Origin: Rhizomys pruinosus
Lineage: Eukaryota; Chordata; Mammalia; Rodentia; Spalacidae
DNA length: 64,000 bases
NCBI GenBank assembly: GCA_009823505.1
Contig: VZQC01006699.1
Span: 1,496,973-1,560,972, forward strand
Direction of reading: 5' to 3'
Part shown: positions 42,101 to 56,100 of the stretch, piece by piece
How the letters are laid out: every line of letters starts with the position of its first letter
How positions within the stretch are numbered: position 1 is the first letter of the stretch
Notes under the pieces: model-generated
Seen by the model: the letters and a program-made list of their open reading frames with translations, nothing else
What the model was told of the DNA's origin: nothing
Databases searched by the model: none
Program-made: the position numbers and the translations under genes

Positions 42101-43379
42101 CTGCCCTTGTGCTCCACACTGGGGTTTTCCCTTGTCATGGTCACCAAATATCTCTTGAATGGAGATGCATTTTAGAGTATAAATCTAAGATCTGCAAGCT
42201 GTGTCCTGCAGCCAAATCTAGCCTGCTGTCTGTTTCTGTATGCCTGCTAGAAAGGCTTTCACGCTTTACAGTGGCTAAAAAAAATTAGCAAAGGGGTTGG
42301 GGAGACAGCTCAGTGGGTAAAGTGCTTGTAGATGCAAACATGAAGATCTGAATTCAGATCCTCAGCACCCACATAAATGCTGGGCATGGCAGTTTTCCCC
42401 TGCAACCCCAGAGCTGGGGAAGCGCAGGTATACAGAGACAGGATGCCAAGGGCGTGCTGGCCAGCTGGTCTGGCTGAAACAGCAAGCTTCAGATTTAGAG
42501 AGAAACCCTGCCTCAAAAAATATGGTGGAGAGAAGTAGAGGACAACACATGACATTGATACCTGGCTCCCACATGCACACACATGGGCAAGCACATCAGC
42601 ACACATGTATACACATATCCATATACCACATGCACATACAAAAATAAAAGAATGTTTGGTGATCTGTGAGAATTACATGAAGTGCATAGCTTAGTATACA
42701 TAAATAAAGTTTAATTACAACAGTCATTCATTTTTCAAATTGATTTGGCTGCTTTTATACAGATAAGCTGAGAGGTTGTGACAGAGACTGTATTATCCAC
42801 AAAGTCAACAGCATTTACCATTTGGCTTATTACAAAAAACGTTTTCATTCTTAGGCAGGCATATTTTTAAAAGACAATTAGGGGCTAAAAAGATGGCTCA
42901 GGAATTAAAAATACTGGCAGCTCTGTTTACAAAGAACCCACGTTGGGTTCCCAGAATCCGCATGGCAGCTTACAACCATCTATAACTCAGTTCCAAGGTA
43001 TCTAACACCCCTTCTGCCTCCAAGAGCACCAGGCACACACATGGCACACTTACATACGTGCAGGCAAAGCCTTCATACACATAAATCAAAATTTAAAAAA
43101 TGAAATAAAAGACAATTATATTTCTCCATGAGAATCTGAAAAGTGCTCACCCCTTTGAAATTTTCTTATTTTTTCTTGAGCCTCCTTTTGGCCTTGCTTG
43201 TTTTTTTCTAGTTTAAAGGTAACTGCTTGCTCCTTTGCATCCAGAAGTTTAGCTGCAAGATGCAAGTACCTTTGATTCTTTTCCAAGTAAAATGATGAGG
43301 AAATAAAAAAAAGTAAAGTTAATTTGTCTGTGTCCATTACATTGTATCAAGACCTATTGATTCTTTGACCTAACAAATC

Positions 43380-43414
<35 letters not shown>

Positions 43415-46400
43415 AGACAGGGTCTCCCTGTAGCCCCAGCTGCCCTGAAACTCCCTCTATAGATCAGGCTGGCCTTGAACTCACAGAGATCTGCCTGTCT
43501 CTGCCTCCCAAGTGCTAGGACTAAAGGCATGTACCACCACGCCCAGTCTAACAAATCTACGTTTAAGAATTTTTCAGAGAGAAGAAACAAATGTAAGGGA
43601 CCTATAAAAACATATGGAGGGAAACTAAGAAATAAAAAGAACATGATTCAACTGAGCAATAGCTACAGAGTCCAATGCTAAACTTCAATGACTACTGCTT
43701 TCCTTAGATTAATAAACGACACAGATTATAAGCAGAAGGCTTTGGTAAAGATGAGTCACAGCAGGTGTTGCTGCTGTGCAATGCAGTTGTTATCAGGGAA
43801 GGAGAACACAGCTAAGTACGTACAACTGGGCCACTTTGTGTGCAACAAGAAGGCCTCTCTATAGCATCAGATCCACCCAATTCATCTTACGCTTTCCATT
43901 CACCAACACTGCCATTCTTTGCGTATGCATCTTTGGCTTCATAATAATTTTTTTTCTCATAAAATTTGCCATCATGGAGCTGGAGAAAGGGCTCAGCAGT
44001 TAAGAGCACTGGCACTTGCAGAGGACCCAGGTTAAATTCCCAGCACCCACATAGCAGCTGTGTGTAACTCCAGTTCCAGGGGGATTTGACACCCTCTGCT
44101 GACCTCCGTGGGCACTGCAAAACATGGGTGCACTTACATACATGCAGGCAATATACTCATATACATAAAAATAAAATATTTTAAAAAAATTTACCATGGT
44201 AGCTATCTTGAAGTGTAAACCTCAGTGCTATTGTAATTCATCCTCATATTGTAATTCATATTATTGTGCTGTCGTCATGATCACAGCCCAGACTGCACAT
44301 GTGGTCAAAAGTGGAACACCATCCTCAGTAAATAGTAACTGCCCCCTTCCCCTTCCTCTCTCTCTGGAAAACACTATTCTACACTCTGTCCCTATGAATC
44401 TGTTCAATGTACCTCACGGATGAGTGGAATAGACAGCATGAGTTTGTGACTGGCTTAGCTTACTTAGCATGATGTCCTCAAGATCCATCTATGTTGGTCC
44501 ATGTATCAGGAATTTCCTTCTATGACACACACTATACTTATTTATCCCTTGGTTGACATTAGGTTGTTTCCACATTTTTTGCTATTGCTAAGAACATGGT
44601 GTACAAATATATTTTCCCAGAACCTGACTTCAAGTCTTTGAAGTATATAGCCAAAAGCAGAACTGTTGAGTCATACGGTTATTCTATTTAGAAATTTTTG
44701 ATGAACTGCCAAACTATGTTCCACAAAGGCTGCACCATTTTACCGGTACACGAGGGTTCCTAGTCCACATTTCTACCAATCCTTTTCTTCTGTTTTTGCA
44801 AGTACTTATCCCAATGGATGAGAAGGCATCTTGCTGTTGCTATGATTTACATTTCCCTAAAAATTAATAGTGTGGAACGTCTTTTCATGTGCTACATCTT
44901 TTCATGTGCATATCTTCTTTGAAGAATGTTCCTTAGACTTTATATTCAGGAAACTACTATTTTTTGTTGATTCTTCCTTTAAAATGTCTTCCTTTCCAAT
45001 TTCAGTCATCGTAGGTTAGCTAACAAAATGAATAGGGTGGGTTTCTAAGTCATTTTGAGTACCACTCAATATTCCAAACTACCCTGAGCATGACTAAACT
45101 TGACCTAAAATGCCAAATTCTTCTTGTCAATCATCTGCCCCCAAACCTGTATGTACTATTTAATATTCCATTGTCAAATTAATTTTAGGGGAATTACAAT
45201 CTTCTGGTCTCAAGTGAACTTAGCTGTTTACTGCCACCTGCCAGTACTCACCTATGCGTTTTATCTCTACATGTGCACATCTATTTTTTTCAATGTCCTA
45301 GGGAGCCTGGTACAATTATATTACTGTAACCTTGTTCACACTATTTTATCCACCGGGACTATATGCCTATCATTCTTTGCCTGTTTGAACTCTATGTGCC
45401 CTTCAAATTTCACTTCTTTTAAGTTCTGACCTAATGTCCCGATTAGAAGAGTCTTTTCTATGAATCCCAAAGTAGATTTATACTGCCCTAAAGATAACTG
45501 TTTATATAATTCTTATATAGGCACAGAATTGAAAACTCATATGTACAGAAGAACATTTGCCTACTGACAAATGTGGGTTGCTTGCAGCATTTGGCTACTA
45601 TGAATAAAACAGCTGTTAATATTTGTATACAATGTTTTCATCTTTCTTAAGTAAATATCTATAAATGAAATTATTGGGTCAGCCGGGCATGGTGGCGCAT
45701 GCCTTTAATCCTAGCACTCGGGAGGCAGAGGCAGGCGGATCTTTGTGAGTTCAAGGCCAGCCTGGTCTACAGAGTGAGTTCCAGGACAGCTGGGACTACA
45801 GGGAGACCCTNTTTTTGGTCTTTTCGAGGACGGGTCTTCCCTGTAAAGTCTCCAGCTGTACTGGAACTCACTCTGTAGCCAAGGCGTGGCCCTTGAACTC
45901 ACAAAAGATTCCCCTGCCTCTGCCTCCGATGCTGGGATTAAAGGCATATGCGCCACCATGCCCGGCTTGACCCATAATTTCAATTATAGATATTTACTTA
46001 CGAAAGATGAAAACATGTATACAAATATTAACAGCTGTTTTATTCATAGTAGCCAAATGCTGCAAGCAACCCACATTTGTCAGTAGGCAAATGTTCTTCT
46101 GTACATATGAGTTTTCAATTCTGTGCCTATATAAGAATTATATAAACAGTTATCTTTAGGGCAGTATAAATCTACTTTGGGATTCATAGAAAAGACTCTT
46201 CTAATCGGGACATTAGGTCAGAACTTAAAAGAAGTGAAATTTGAAGGGCACATAGAGTTCAAACAGGCAAAGAATGATAGGCATATAGTCCCGGTGGATA
46301 AAATAGTGTGAACAAGGTTACAGTAATATAATTGTACCAGGCTCCCTAGGACATTGAAAAAAATAGATGTGCACATGTAGAGATAAAACGCATAGGTGAG

Positions 46401-49400
46401 TACTGGCAGGTGGCAGTAAACAGCTAAGTTCACTTGAGACCAGAAGATTGTAATTCCCCTAAAATTAATTTGACAATGGAATATTAAATAGTACATACAG
46501 GTTTGGGGGCAGATGATTGACAAGAAGAATTTGGCATTTTAGGTCAAGTTTAGTCATGCTCAGGGTAGTTTGGAATATTGAGTGGTACTCAAAATGACTT
46601 AGAAACCCACCCTATTCATTTTGTTAGCTAACCTACGATGACTGAAATTGGAAAGGAAGACATTTTAAAGGAAGAATCAACAAAAAATAGTAGTTTCCTG
46701 AATATAAAGTCTAAGGAACATTCTCAAAAGAAGACTTATGACATCGAAAAGCATGTGTAGCACATTGAAAAGACGTTCCACAACTATTACATTTTTAGGG
46801 AAAGTTACATCATAGCAACAGCAAGATGCCTTCTCATCCATTGGGAAAGTACTTGCAAAAACAAAGAAAAGGATTGGTAGAAATGTGGGACTAGGAACCT
46901 CGTGTACCGGTTGTAAAAATGGTGCAGCTTTGTGAACATAGTTTGGCAGTTCATCAAAAATTTCTAAATAGAATAACCGTATGACTCAACAGTTCTGCTT
47001 TTGGCTATATACTTCAAAGACTTGAAGTCAGGAAAAAAAAAAAAAAAAAAAAAAAAGAAATTATTGGGTCAATAGACCTTTATCCCGTATTCCAGCCATT
47101 CCTCCCAGCCATGGGAGGAATTTTACCCTAACTGCACATGGCCTTGGGTTCTAGGGGAGCTCCTAGAGTACACAGGCTGGAGAAGAATAGGTGAAGGGGG
47201 CTCCATCATCATGATGAATACAGACTTTCTAGGACAGCTGCTTTAGGGTATTCATACTCCTGTCCACAGCCCTCTACCCATGCTCTATAAACAAATCTAA
47301 TACATTCACTGGTTCCCTAGGGTGAACTTTGGTGAAACTGAACATTGATTTATTGTTGAGATCTTAAAAGGAAGGGACAGATGTTGTTCACATCATCCCC
47401 AGGGAAAGAACTTTAGTGTGTTTAACTTTATGACAAAGTCCCAACAGCTATCCAAAACGTTCCACTCCACATGTTCCACTCCACATCTCCCCTCCCACTT
47501 CGTATCACTGGTCTTTAAAGGGTAGCCATTTTGGTGGATATATAGTAGTGTCTAATTAGTTTTCATTCTTATCTCTCTAATGACTAATGATACTGAATAT
47601 ATTTTTTCATGTTTATTGGCTATCTGCATGACTATGTTAGTTAGGCACCTACTTTTAAGAAGTTCTTCATATGGGGCTTAGAGAGATGGTCCAGCAGTTA
47701 AGAATACTTACTGCTCTTGTAGAGGACCCAGCGCCCACATGGTGTTGACACCTTTCTGTAACTCTAGTTCCAGGAGATCAGATCCCCTTTTCTGGCCTAC
47801 ATGGACACTGCACACCTGTGGTAGATTTCATACATGAAGGCAAAGCACTCATACACATAAAAAAAAAATATTTAAAGAGTAGGGTAAGAAAAGTTCTAAT
47901 TATAGATAAAAGTGCTTTGTCAGATACATGTATTTTCTACAGACTGCAATCTATAGACTGCAGTATTTTCTTCACACAACTTGCCCTTTTCACTGTTTAT
48001 GTTTTGGATCTTACCGTGCCTCAAAGGCCCATATGCTAAAGGCTTAGTCACTAACCCCTGGCAGTGGAGCTTTAGAAGATGAGGCCTACTGAAGTTATAT
48101 AAGTAGGGAGTGCCCTTAACTGGGAGCTCGGGAACTGCAGTTTGGGCCTCTTTTGCTTTTTATCTACCATGTGAGTATTTCCTCCAGCACCCTTCCATCA
48201 TGACATCCTTCCACACCACAGGCCCAAAGCAATGCAGCCAAATGACCACACTCTTAAAGCCAAAATAAACTTTTTGAGACATTTTCTGTAATGTCTCAGA
48301 AAATGAGACATTTTCTGTTACATATTCCTGTAACCCCAGCTGGCCTGGAACTTGCTTTGTAGATGAGGCTGGCCTGGAACTCACAGAGATCTACTTGTCT
48401 CTACTTCTGAGATTAAAGGCATGCACCACCACACCTGGCTATTTCTGACATTCTTTTTTTTTAATTTTTTTAATTGACTCTCTAGTTTTGTCAGTGATGA
48501 AAGTCGATTAACACATTCATAAAACAACAGTTAGCTATGCATTTCTATTTTGTCTTACATCTATTTATCCTTCCAGATGACCAGCTTCCTCTGTAAGGGA
48601 GCACACCTAACCTTTTGTTATTCCTCAAAGAATTTAACATATGATTTACACATAATCACTTTAAAACATTTGATGTTTATCTCTTTAAATGTGGGGAAAT
48701 GTAATTAATCTACTGACTAACTACTGGGCACCAAGTTCTTACTCACATGTTACTATGTTTAGTCTTTCTATTACTTTGTACAGGTGTTTCTCCAATTCAC
48801 AAGTGAGGAAAACAGTAAGGAAAGTTAGGTGTCTTCTCTACTTACATCCAGGATGCTAGGGGCCTAATATAAAGTTATACTCACTGGGTCAAACCGTTCT
48901 TCTTCTTCTAAACTTTTACAATCCTCACTCTTTTCCTCTTCATTTTGTTGCTCAGCATACCTCAAAATCCATTCTTTCATATTTACTTCCATATTTTTTT
49001 CTTCCTCTTTTGGCTAAAAAGAGAAAACAAATATCTGAAAAATTGAAGCTAGAAGATGCAAAATTATCAAGGGTCTGCTATTATAATTGCTTCACACTAA
49101 AAAATACAGCAGAAAAATAAGTCAAAAATCATATTACATAACAAAAGACAAAAGAACTGAACATTTTTAAGAAGGCTAAACTTACAAAAGCCAAAGAATA
49201 TGATTCCTTACTTACTCATAATCCTAGTATCAAAGAAGCAGAGGCAGGAGGATTATGTGTTTCCCTCAAAAGTAATAAAAGTAGTCTTAAAAATTAGTGT
49301 TGGGCAACAAAAGCAACAACAACAACAGAAAGGACTGCATTGAAGAACTGACTGAAACAGTGAACTTCTCAAAATAGTCTACTTCCTCATGGAGAATATT

Positions 49401-52400
49401 GAGAAAGACTGAGAAAGAGATGACAAGCATGTTTGGCAGAATGCATGAGCTCTGGTGGGGTGGGGGAATGGGGGACACGGGTCTAGATTTGATAAAAAAA
49501 ATAAATTTATGTTAAAAAAAAATTAGTGTTAGGGCTGGGAGTGGTGGCACACACCTTTAATCCTAGCACCTGGGAGGCAGAGGCAGGTGGGTTGTGTAAG
49601 TTCAAGGCCAGCCTGGTCTACAGAGTGAGTTCCAGGCCAACTGGGGCTACAGGGAGACCATGTCTCAAAAAGACCAAATAAACAAACAAACAAATAAATA
49701 AAAATCAGTGTTGGGCTGGGTGTGGTGGTGCATGCCTGTAGTCCCAGCACTTGGGAGGCAGAGGCAGGTGGGTCTCCCTATGTTCAAGGCCAACCTGGTC
49801 TACACAGTGAGTTCCAGGACAGCTGGGGCTACAGGGAGAACCCCCCAAAAATAGCATTGCTCCCAGATGTTTGTAATGCCCTAATGAACTATGCTACTCA
49901 GTACCTCCATATTTATGTCTTCCTGTAATTAATTCTCTGCTCAGAGACTTTGGCCACGTGACTTGCTTGAGCCAATGTTACATTATCAAGCATGATTAAA
50001 GCAGGGGTTTTATAAGAATTTATACATAGGGGTTCAACACCTTGGGATACAGTTGACCTTCCACATATGAGACCCACATCTGTAGACCAACATCATGGTA
50101 CTGAATATTTAAGAAAAAGTTGCATCTTGGGTCTGGAGGGATAGCTCAGTGGGTAAGAGGTCTAGCTACTCTTTCAGAGGACCTGGATTCAAGTCCCACA
50201 TGGCCACTAACTACCATCCATAACTCAAGTTCCATGAGATCAGCCACCCTCTTCTGACCTCCAGGTACTGCACAACACGGGTGCATTTACATACATGCAG
50301 GAAATATACTCATACACATAAAATAAAAAATGCTGCATCCGTTCTAAATATGGAAACATTTTTTCTTGCTATTACTTCAAAAATAATATACTATCACAAT
50401 TATTTATATAGCATGTACATTATACCAGAGATTATAAATAATCTAGAGATGAGCTAAAGAGAAGATATGTATGGGTGATATAATAGACTTGAGTATCTGC
50501 AGATTTTGGTGTCCCTGGGGGTTCTGAAGTCAACATCCTACAATTATTAGTGGCAATTAAATTTTCTCTTGGGAGCCAGATACCATGTAAGAAGTCTGAC
50601 CCCTGTGTGACCACATATGTGAGGAAACCCAAGCAAATCACGTGGAGAACCAATGACTATCCAGCAGAAGCAGTCCCATGAGTAAAGGAGCCATTTTGGA
50701 CATTAAGTTCCAGCAGTCATCTTCTAGAACAGAAGAACTTTCAGCTGACCCTGGCCCAGAATACAAAAGCATGAAAAATAAGAAACCTGATTTAAGGCAG
50801 TAACTAGTAGGGGTGTGTTCTAGTCCACTTTTCAATCACTGTGACAAAATACTCTGACCAATTCCAACTTGAGGAGGAAAGGGTTTATTCAGCTCACATT
50901 TCCTGGGTCACAGTTCATCACTCAGGGAGCCCAAGGAGGAATGCTTCTTACTGGCTTGCTCCCCTGGCCCATGCCCAGGCTGCTTTCTTATACTGTATAT
51001 AAAAACCTGCCTGGGGTGGCACCACCCATAGTGGGCTGGACTCTCCCACAAAACTCAACAATCAAGACAATACTCCACAGACATGGCCACAGGCCAGTCC
51101 AATGGAGTCAATTCCCCAACTGAGGCTCCCTTAACCCAGGTGTGTCAAGTTGACATTAAAGCTATCCAACACAGGGTGGTTTATTATGCAACAATAGATA
51201 AGTAAGACTGACCATGAAAGAACAGCCCGGCAAACTGTTTAGTTATAAGAAGTATAAATGGTATTGAAACCTAGTATTTATATTCTTATGAACTTCACAT
51301 GAACTTCAGTATTTCATACTGATTTTATAAAATCTTAAATGTTTAACACCCCCATCCCCTTTCTTAAATTCTCTTTTTAAAGTTTAAAAATGTTTTATGT
51401 TGCCAGGCATGGTGGCACACCTTTAATCCTAGATTAAATTAAAGGCACACCTTTAATCCTAGAACTTGGGAGGCAGAGGCAGAGGCAGAGGCAGAGGCAG
51501 AGGCAGAGGCAGAGGCAGAGGCAGAGGCAGAGGCAGGCGGATCTTTGTGAGTTCAAGGCCAGCCTGGTCTACAGAGTGAGTTCCAGTACAGCTGGGGCTA
51601 CAGGGAGATCCTGTCTCAAAAAAAAAGACCAAAANAAAAAGTTTTATATGTCACAAAGTGTTTTTGCCTGCGTGTGTACTGTGTTTCTGTGTCTGTTGTG
51701 TGTTTGTGGTGGTGTATATAATAATATATATAAGACTGCCAACACTATATTGTCCAAATATATAGTCCTATATTCCATAGCTGTCATTTATTATTTATTG
51801 CTATTGTTATATATTTGTGGTCAAATTCCTTTCTCAGAGGCACCAGAGGTGGCTCCCGATTGAAGATCTCCCTGGAAATATGATCCGTATGGCGAGCAGA
51901 GGTGTCTCAGTCACCCTAATGGTTTCCAGTGCTTCGTGCGACCCACCAAACCCAGAGGTGACTCTAGAACGAGCAGCCAGTGCTCTTTAATGCTCTAAGC
52001 TATCTACCAGCTCCCGGTTAATTAGGGCGTTTATTTGGTTTTTTAAGACCAGTGTGTGCTCACTATTGCAGCCCTGGTCTTGGTCTTATGGCTAATACTT
52101 CCGGTCTTTATGTTATGAATCTATGGAGCTGACCCTCTGATCATTGGCTAAAACTCACCTGGCCCTTCTGGCCTCGTCCAAGTCCCGTTAATGGCCGGCA
52201 CAAAATGGTGTGTGTTAAAAGCAACCCCCCAACAGTCTTGCCGCCCCACTTCTCCCCTTTGTTTAGTTGAGAGAGTAAGAAGTCGTAAAGTATTACCGGT
52301 AACTCAAGCTTAGCCTTGGCCTGTGATCCTCCTGCCTCTGTTTTATGAATGAGAGGTATTAGATTAGAGGTTCTATACCATCAACCCCAGCTTATATTTT

Positions 52401-53082
52401 AATTATTTTGTTTATTGCAGACAGAGTCTCACTATGCAGCCCATACACCTGAGCTCTAAGAAGTGCCACCTTGGTAGGCCTATATCCAATGGACCTGGCA
52501 GCCATTGAAAACTCACAGAGACCTCCCTCAGCCCTTGTGCCTCCCCCCTCGAGTGCTCGGCAATGATAAGGTGTCTCTAGCTACCACACCAGGCACCTTA
52601 AATTTTAATTCTTAAATTACCTTAATCTTCCAGGTGGTCGGTAGGCACACACCTTATATCCAGCAACTCAGGAGGCAGAGGCAGGTGGATCTACTATCTG
52701 ACTTGCTAGACCCACGGTGTGAGCATTCACAAGTGAGACTCTGCTCTCAAAACAACAAACAGCAATTAAAATATAAGCTAGGGTTGATGGTATAGAACCT
52801 CTAATCTAATACCCTCATTCACCTAAAACAACGGGCAGCGGGCCATCACAAGGGGGAGGCTAGCTTGAGTTACATACCAAGACTCTTATCTCAACTAAAA
52901 GGGATTGGGGGCAAATGTGGTTGTTCACACCTTTATCCCAACACCCATTGAGAAAGGGTGAGGGTGATCTCTGTGAGTTGAAGTTCCGCCTGGTCTACAT
53001 AGTGACCAGTCACAGCTGGGACTAAAAAAAAAACTGTCTCAAAAATAAAAAAAAAAAACAAAAAGAATAATTTTTTTTTTCT

Positions 53083-53169
<87 letters not shown>

Positions 53170-56100
53170 TTTATGTTGTCAATTCCCTCAGAGGCCAGAG
53201 GGTGTTGGATCCCCTGGAAATTGAGTTATGGAGAGTTGTCAGTCACCATTTTGGTGCTGGGAACCAAACCCAGGTACTCTAGAAGAGCAGCCAGTGCTCT
53301 TAATCTCTAAGCTATCTATCCAGCCCCAGAATAGGGCTTTATTTGGTTTTTAAGACAGTGTCTCACTATGCAGCCCTGGCTGGCATGGAATTCCCTATGT
53401 AGACTATGCTGACCTTGATCTTGCTAAAATCCACCTGCCTCTGCCTCTCAAGTGTTGGGACTAAAGGTGTGAACAACCACATTTGCCCCCCACCCCTTTT
53501 AGTTGAGATAAGAGTCTTGGTATGTAACTCAAGCTAGCCTTGCCCTTGTGATCCTCCTGCCTCTGTTTTATGAATGAAGGTATTAGATTAGAGGTTCTAT
53601 ACCATCAACCCCAGCTTATATTTTAATTATTTTGTTGTTTTGAGACAGAGTCTCACTATGCAGCCCAACCTGGTCTAGAAGTCACTTGGTAGACCAATCC
53701 ATGGTGGCCTTGAACTCACAGAGATCTACCTGCCTTTGCCTCCTGAGTGCTGGGATTAAAGGTGTCTACTACCACACCAGGCCCTAAATTTTAATTCTTA
53801 AATTACCTTAATCTTCCAGGTGTGGTAGCACACACCTTTAATCCCAGCACTCAGGAGGCAGAGGCAGGTGGATCTCTCTGACTTCTAGACCAGGTTGAGC
53901 TACATAGTGAGACTCTGTCTCAAAACAACAAAAGAATTAAAATATAAGCTAGGGTTGATGGTATAGAACCTCTAATCTAATACCCTCATTCATAAAACAG
54001 AGGCAGGAGGATCACAAGGGGGAGGCTAGCTTGAGTTACATACCAAGACTCTTATCTCAACTAAAAGGGATTGGGGGCAAATGTGGTTGTTCACACCTTT
54101 AGTCCCAACACTTGAGAGGTGGTGGATCTCTGTGAGTTCAAGGCCAGCCTGGTCTACATAGCAAGCTCCAGTCCAGCTGGGACTAAACGGAGACCCTGTC
54201 TCAAAAATAAAAAATAAAAAACAAAAAAAAAATTACATTACCTTTATCTGAGGTTTTTCTTCCTGTTTTCTGGTTTTAGTTTGCACTGGAGATGAAATTG
54301 TGGCTTGTATTTGAGGAGACTGGAATTTTGGCCTACTTTTAGGTTGTTGCTCTTCAAATTCCTGACTGAATCCTTCAGGAAGTGCATCTTAAGATAAAAC
54401 AATGTGTTGAAGATAAATATGCATATGATATACTAAATACACAAATATTTGTTACTATACGTATATATAAATCCTGTCAATACTCAGAGTATCCAATTTT
54501 CTTCTACCCCTCATTTACTAAGAATAGAAATCCCATGATTAATCTGATTTTATGTATCAAGCAAAGTCAGGTACAGTCAGCAGATGACAACTACCCCGCT
54601 TCTATGGAGCTATTTATTTCACTGTCGCTATGCTCGGCTCCTAAATTATCTTCAAAAAGACCAACCTATCCCACTCTTTTGCTTTGTGACAGATCAGTCC
54701 ATACAAGCTCTGCATACTTCAGGTCCTTGTCAAAGATAACAACCATACCCCTGTGCTTAATTATTATTGATGCAAAATCAGCCCTAATTTTTAAGCCAAA
54801 ACCCAAGAGACACAGCCTTGTTAGGCAAAATTTGAGAATCCGTTGTAAGTGCATTACAAAATGACTACAAACAACTGAAAGCAACACACAGAAATAACCT
54901 GTTCTTGCATTAATCAAAACCTCTAAGGAGAATATTCTAAAAACAACAGATAGAGCTAAGAATATTTTTAAAAATAACTACAATTGAAAAAAAAAGTAAG
55001 TGCAATTCAGAGGTCAATACAAATACTGAAAGTTTAGTATACAAAATACTGAAATATAAATACTGAATATAAACACAAATACAAAATATTGAAATGTTTT
55101 AGAAACTGAAAGAACTTAATGACAACAGTGTTTACCATCTGAAAGGTTTAAACAGAGCCAATCTAAGGCCGAATGAAGATCACCTCCATCTAAGAGTGTA
55201 TTGGTCATGGCATCTTCAATGTCCTTAGTCTTAAAGGAAAATGCTTGTAAAGCCATGTATAAATCCTATGAAAGAGAAATATAAATCACATTTGTTAATT
55301 TTTTCTTTTTTTATTTCCAACTTCATTTTCTCATTAAATTTAAATAAAAAACTATGATGCAAATTAAAATTCCAAAAATATTTTTTGGGGATGCTGGTAA
55401 GGTAACCCAGTGGTAGAATATTTTCTTAACATGCTCAAAAGCCTGGGCTCATCTTTATATATAAAGCATTGAAATGTATCTTCTACAGCATGATACATAG
55501 AGTTGGGCAGAACTGGTTTAAATGTAGATTCTGCTTATTCTGCTACTTACTAATCAATAACTTTATGCATAACCTGTCATCTTTCCATTTGGAAAAATGG
55601 GCCAGATACATCTACCTTGTGGATTACCATGTCAGAGCAGGTAAGCAAAATGCAGGGCACAGAGTGCAACATACAGGTGCTCAATAACACAATTTGGGAA
55701 TGTAACTGACTTTTCATACCACCATTTCTAAAAAACTTTATTTATTTATTTATTTTTATGTGTATGAATGTACTGTCTGCATGTAGGTTTGTGCACCCGT
55801 GTCGTGCAATGCTATGGAGGTCAGAAGAGGGTGTCAGATTCCCCTGGAACTGGAGTTAAAGATGGTTCTCAGCCGCCATGTGGGTGCTGGGGATTGAACC
55901 CAGGTCCTCTGCAAGAGCAGTCGACACTCTTACCTGCTAGGCCATCTCTCCAGCCCCTCATACCACCATTTCAATGTGTGCACTTGTATCAGAGACCATG
56001 CCTTTCCTATTTTTGAAGACAGAAACCTACATGTGATTCCAATGGAAATTTTAAAAAAATTATTTTTATCCCACACTTTGAGCTGCCCTTAAATTGTCCC

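Noticed and set aside
45124..46523. Two identical 101-codon frames (45124-45429 plus and 46218-46523 minus) that look like a duplicated gene pair
   Set aside because: They are mirror images within the inverted repeat, have no recognisable domain, and the second arm is probably an assembly artefact.
51413..51535. Regular hexamer array considered as a protein repeat gene
   Set aside because: It lies within a B1 and is an expansion of a hexamer normally present there.
54382..54864. 160-codon open frame on the plus strand
   Set aside because: No domain, no conservation that I recognise and unlike its surroundings; it lies in DHX29 intron 4 and overlaps the exon 5 border on the other strand. Chance frame.
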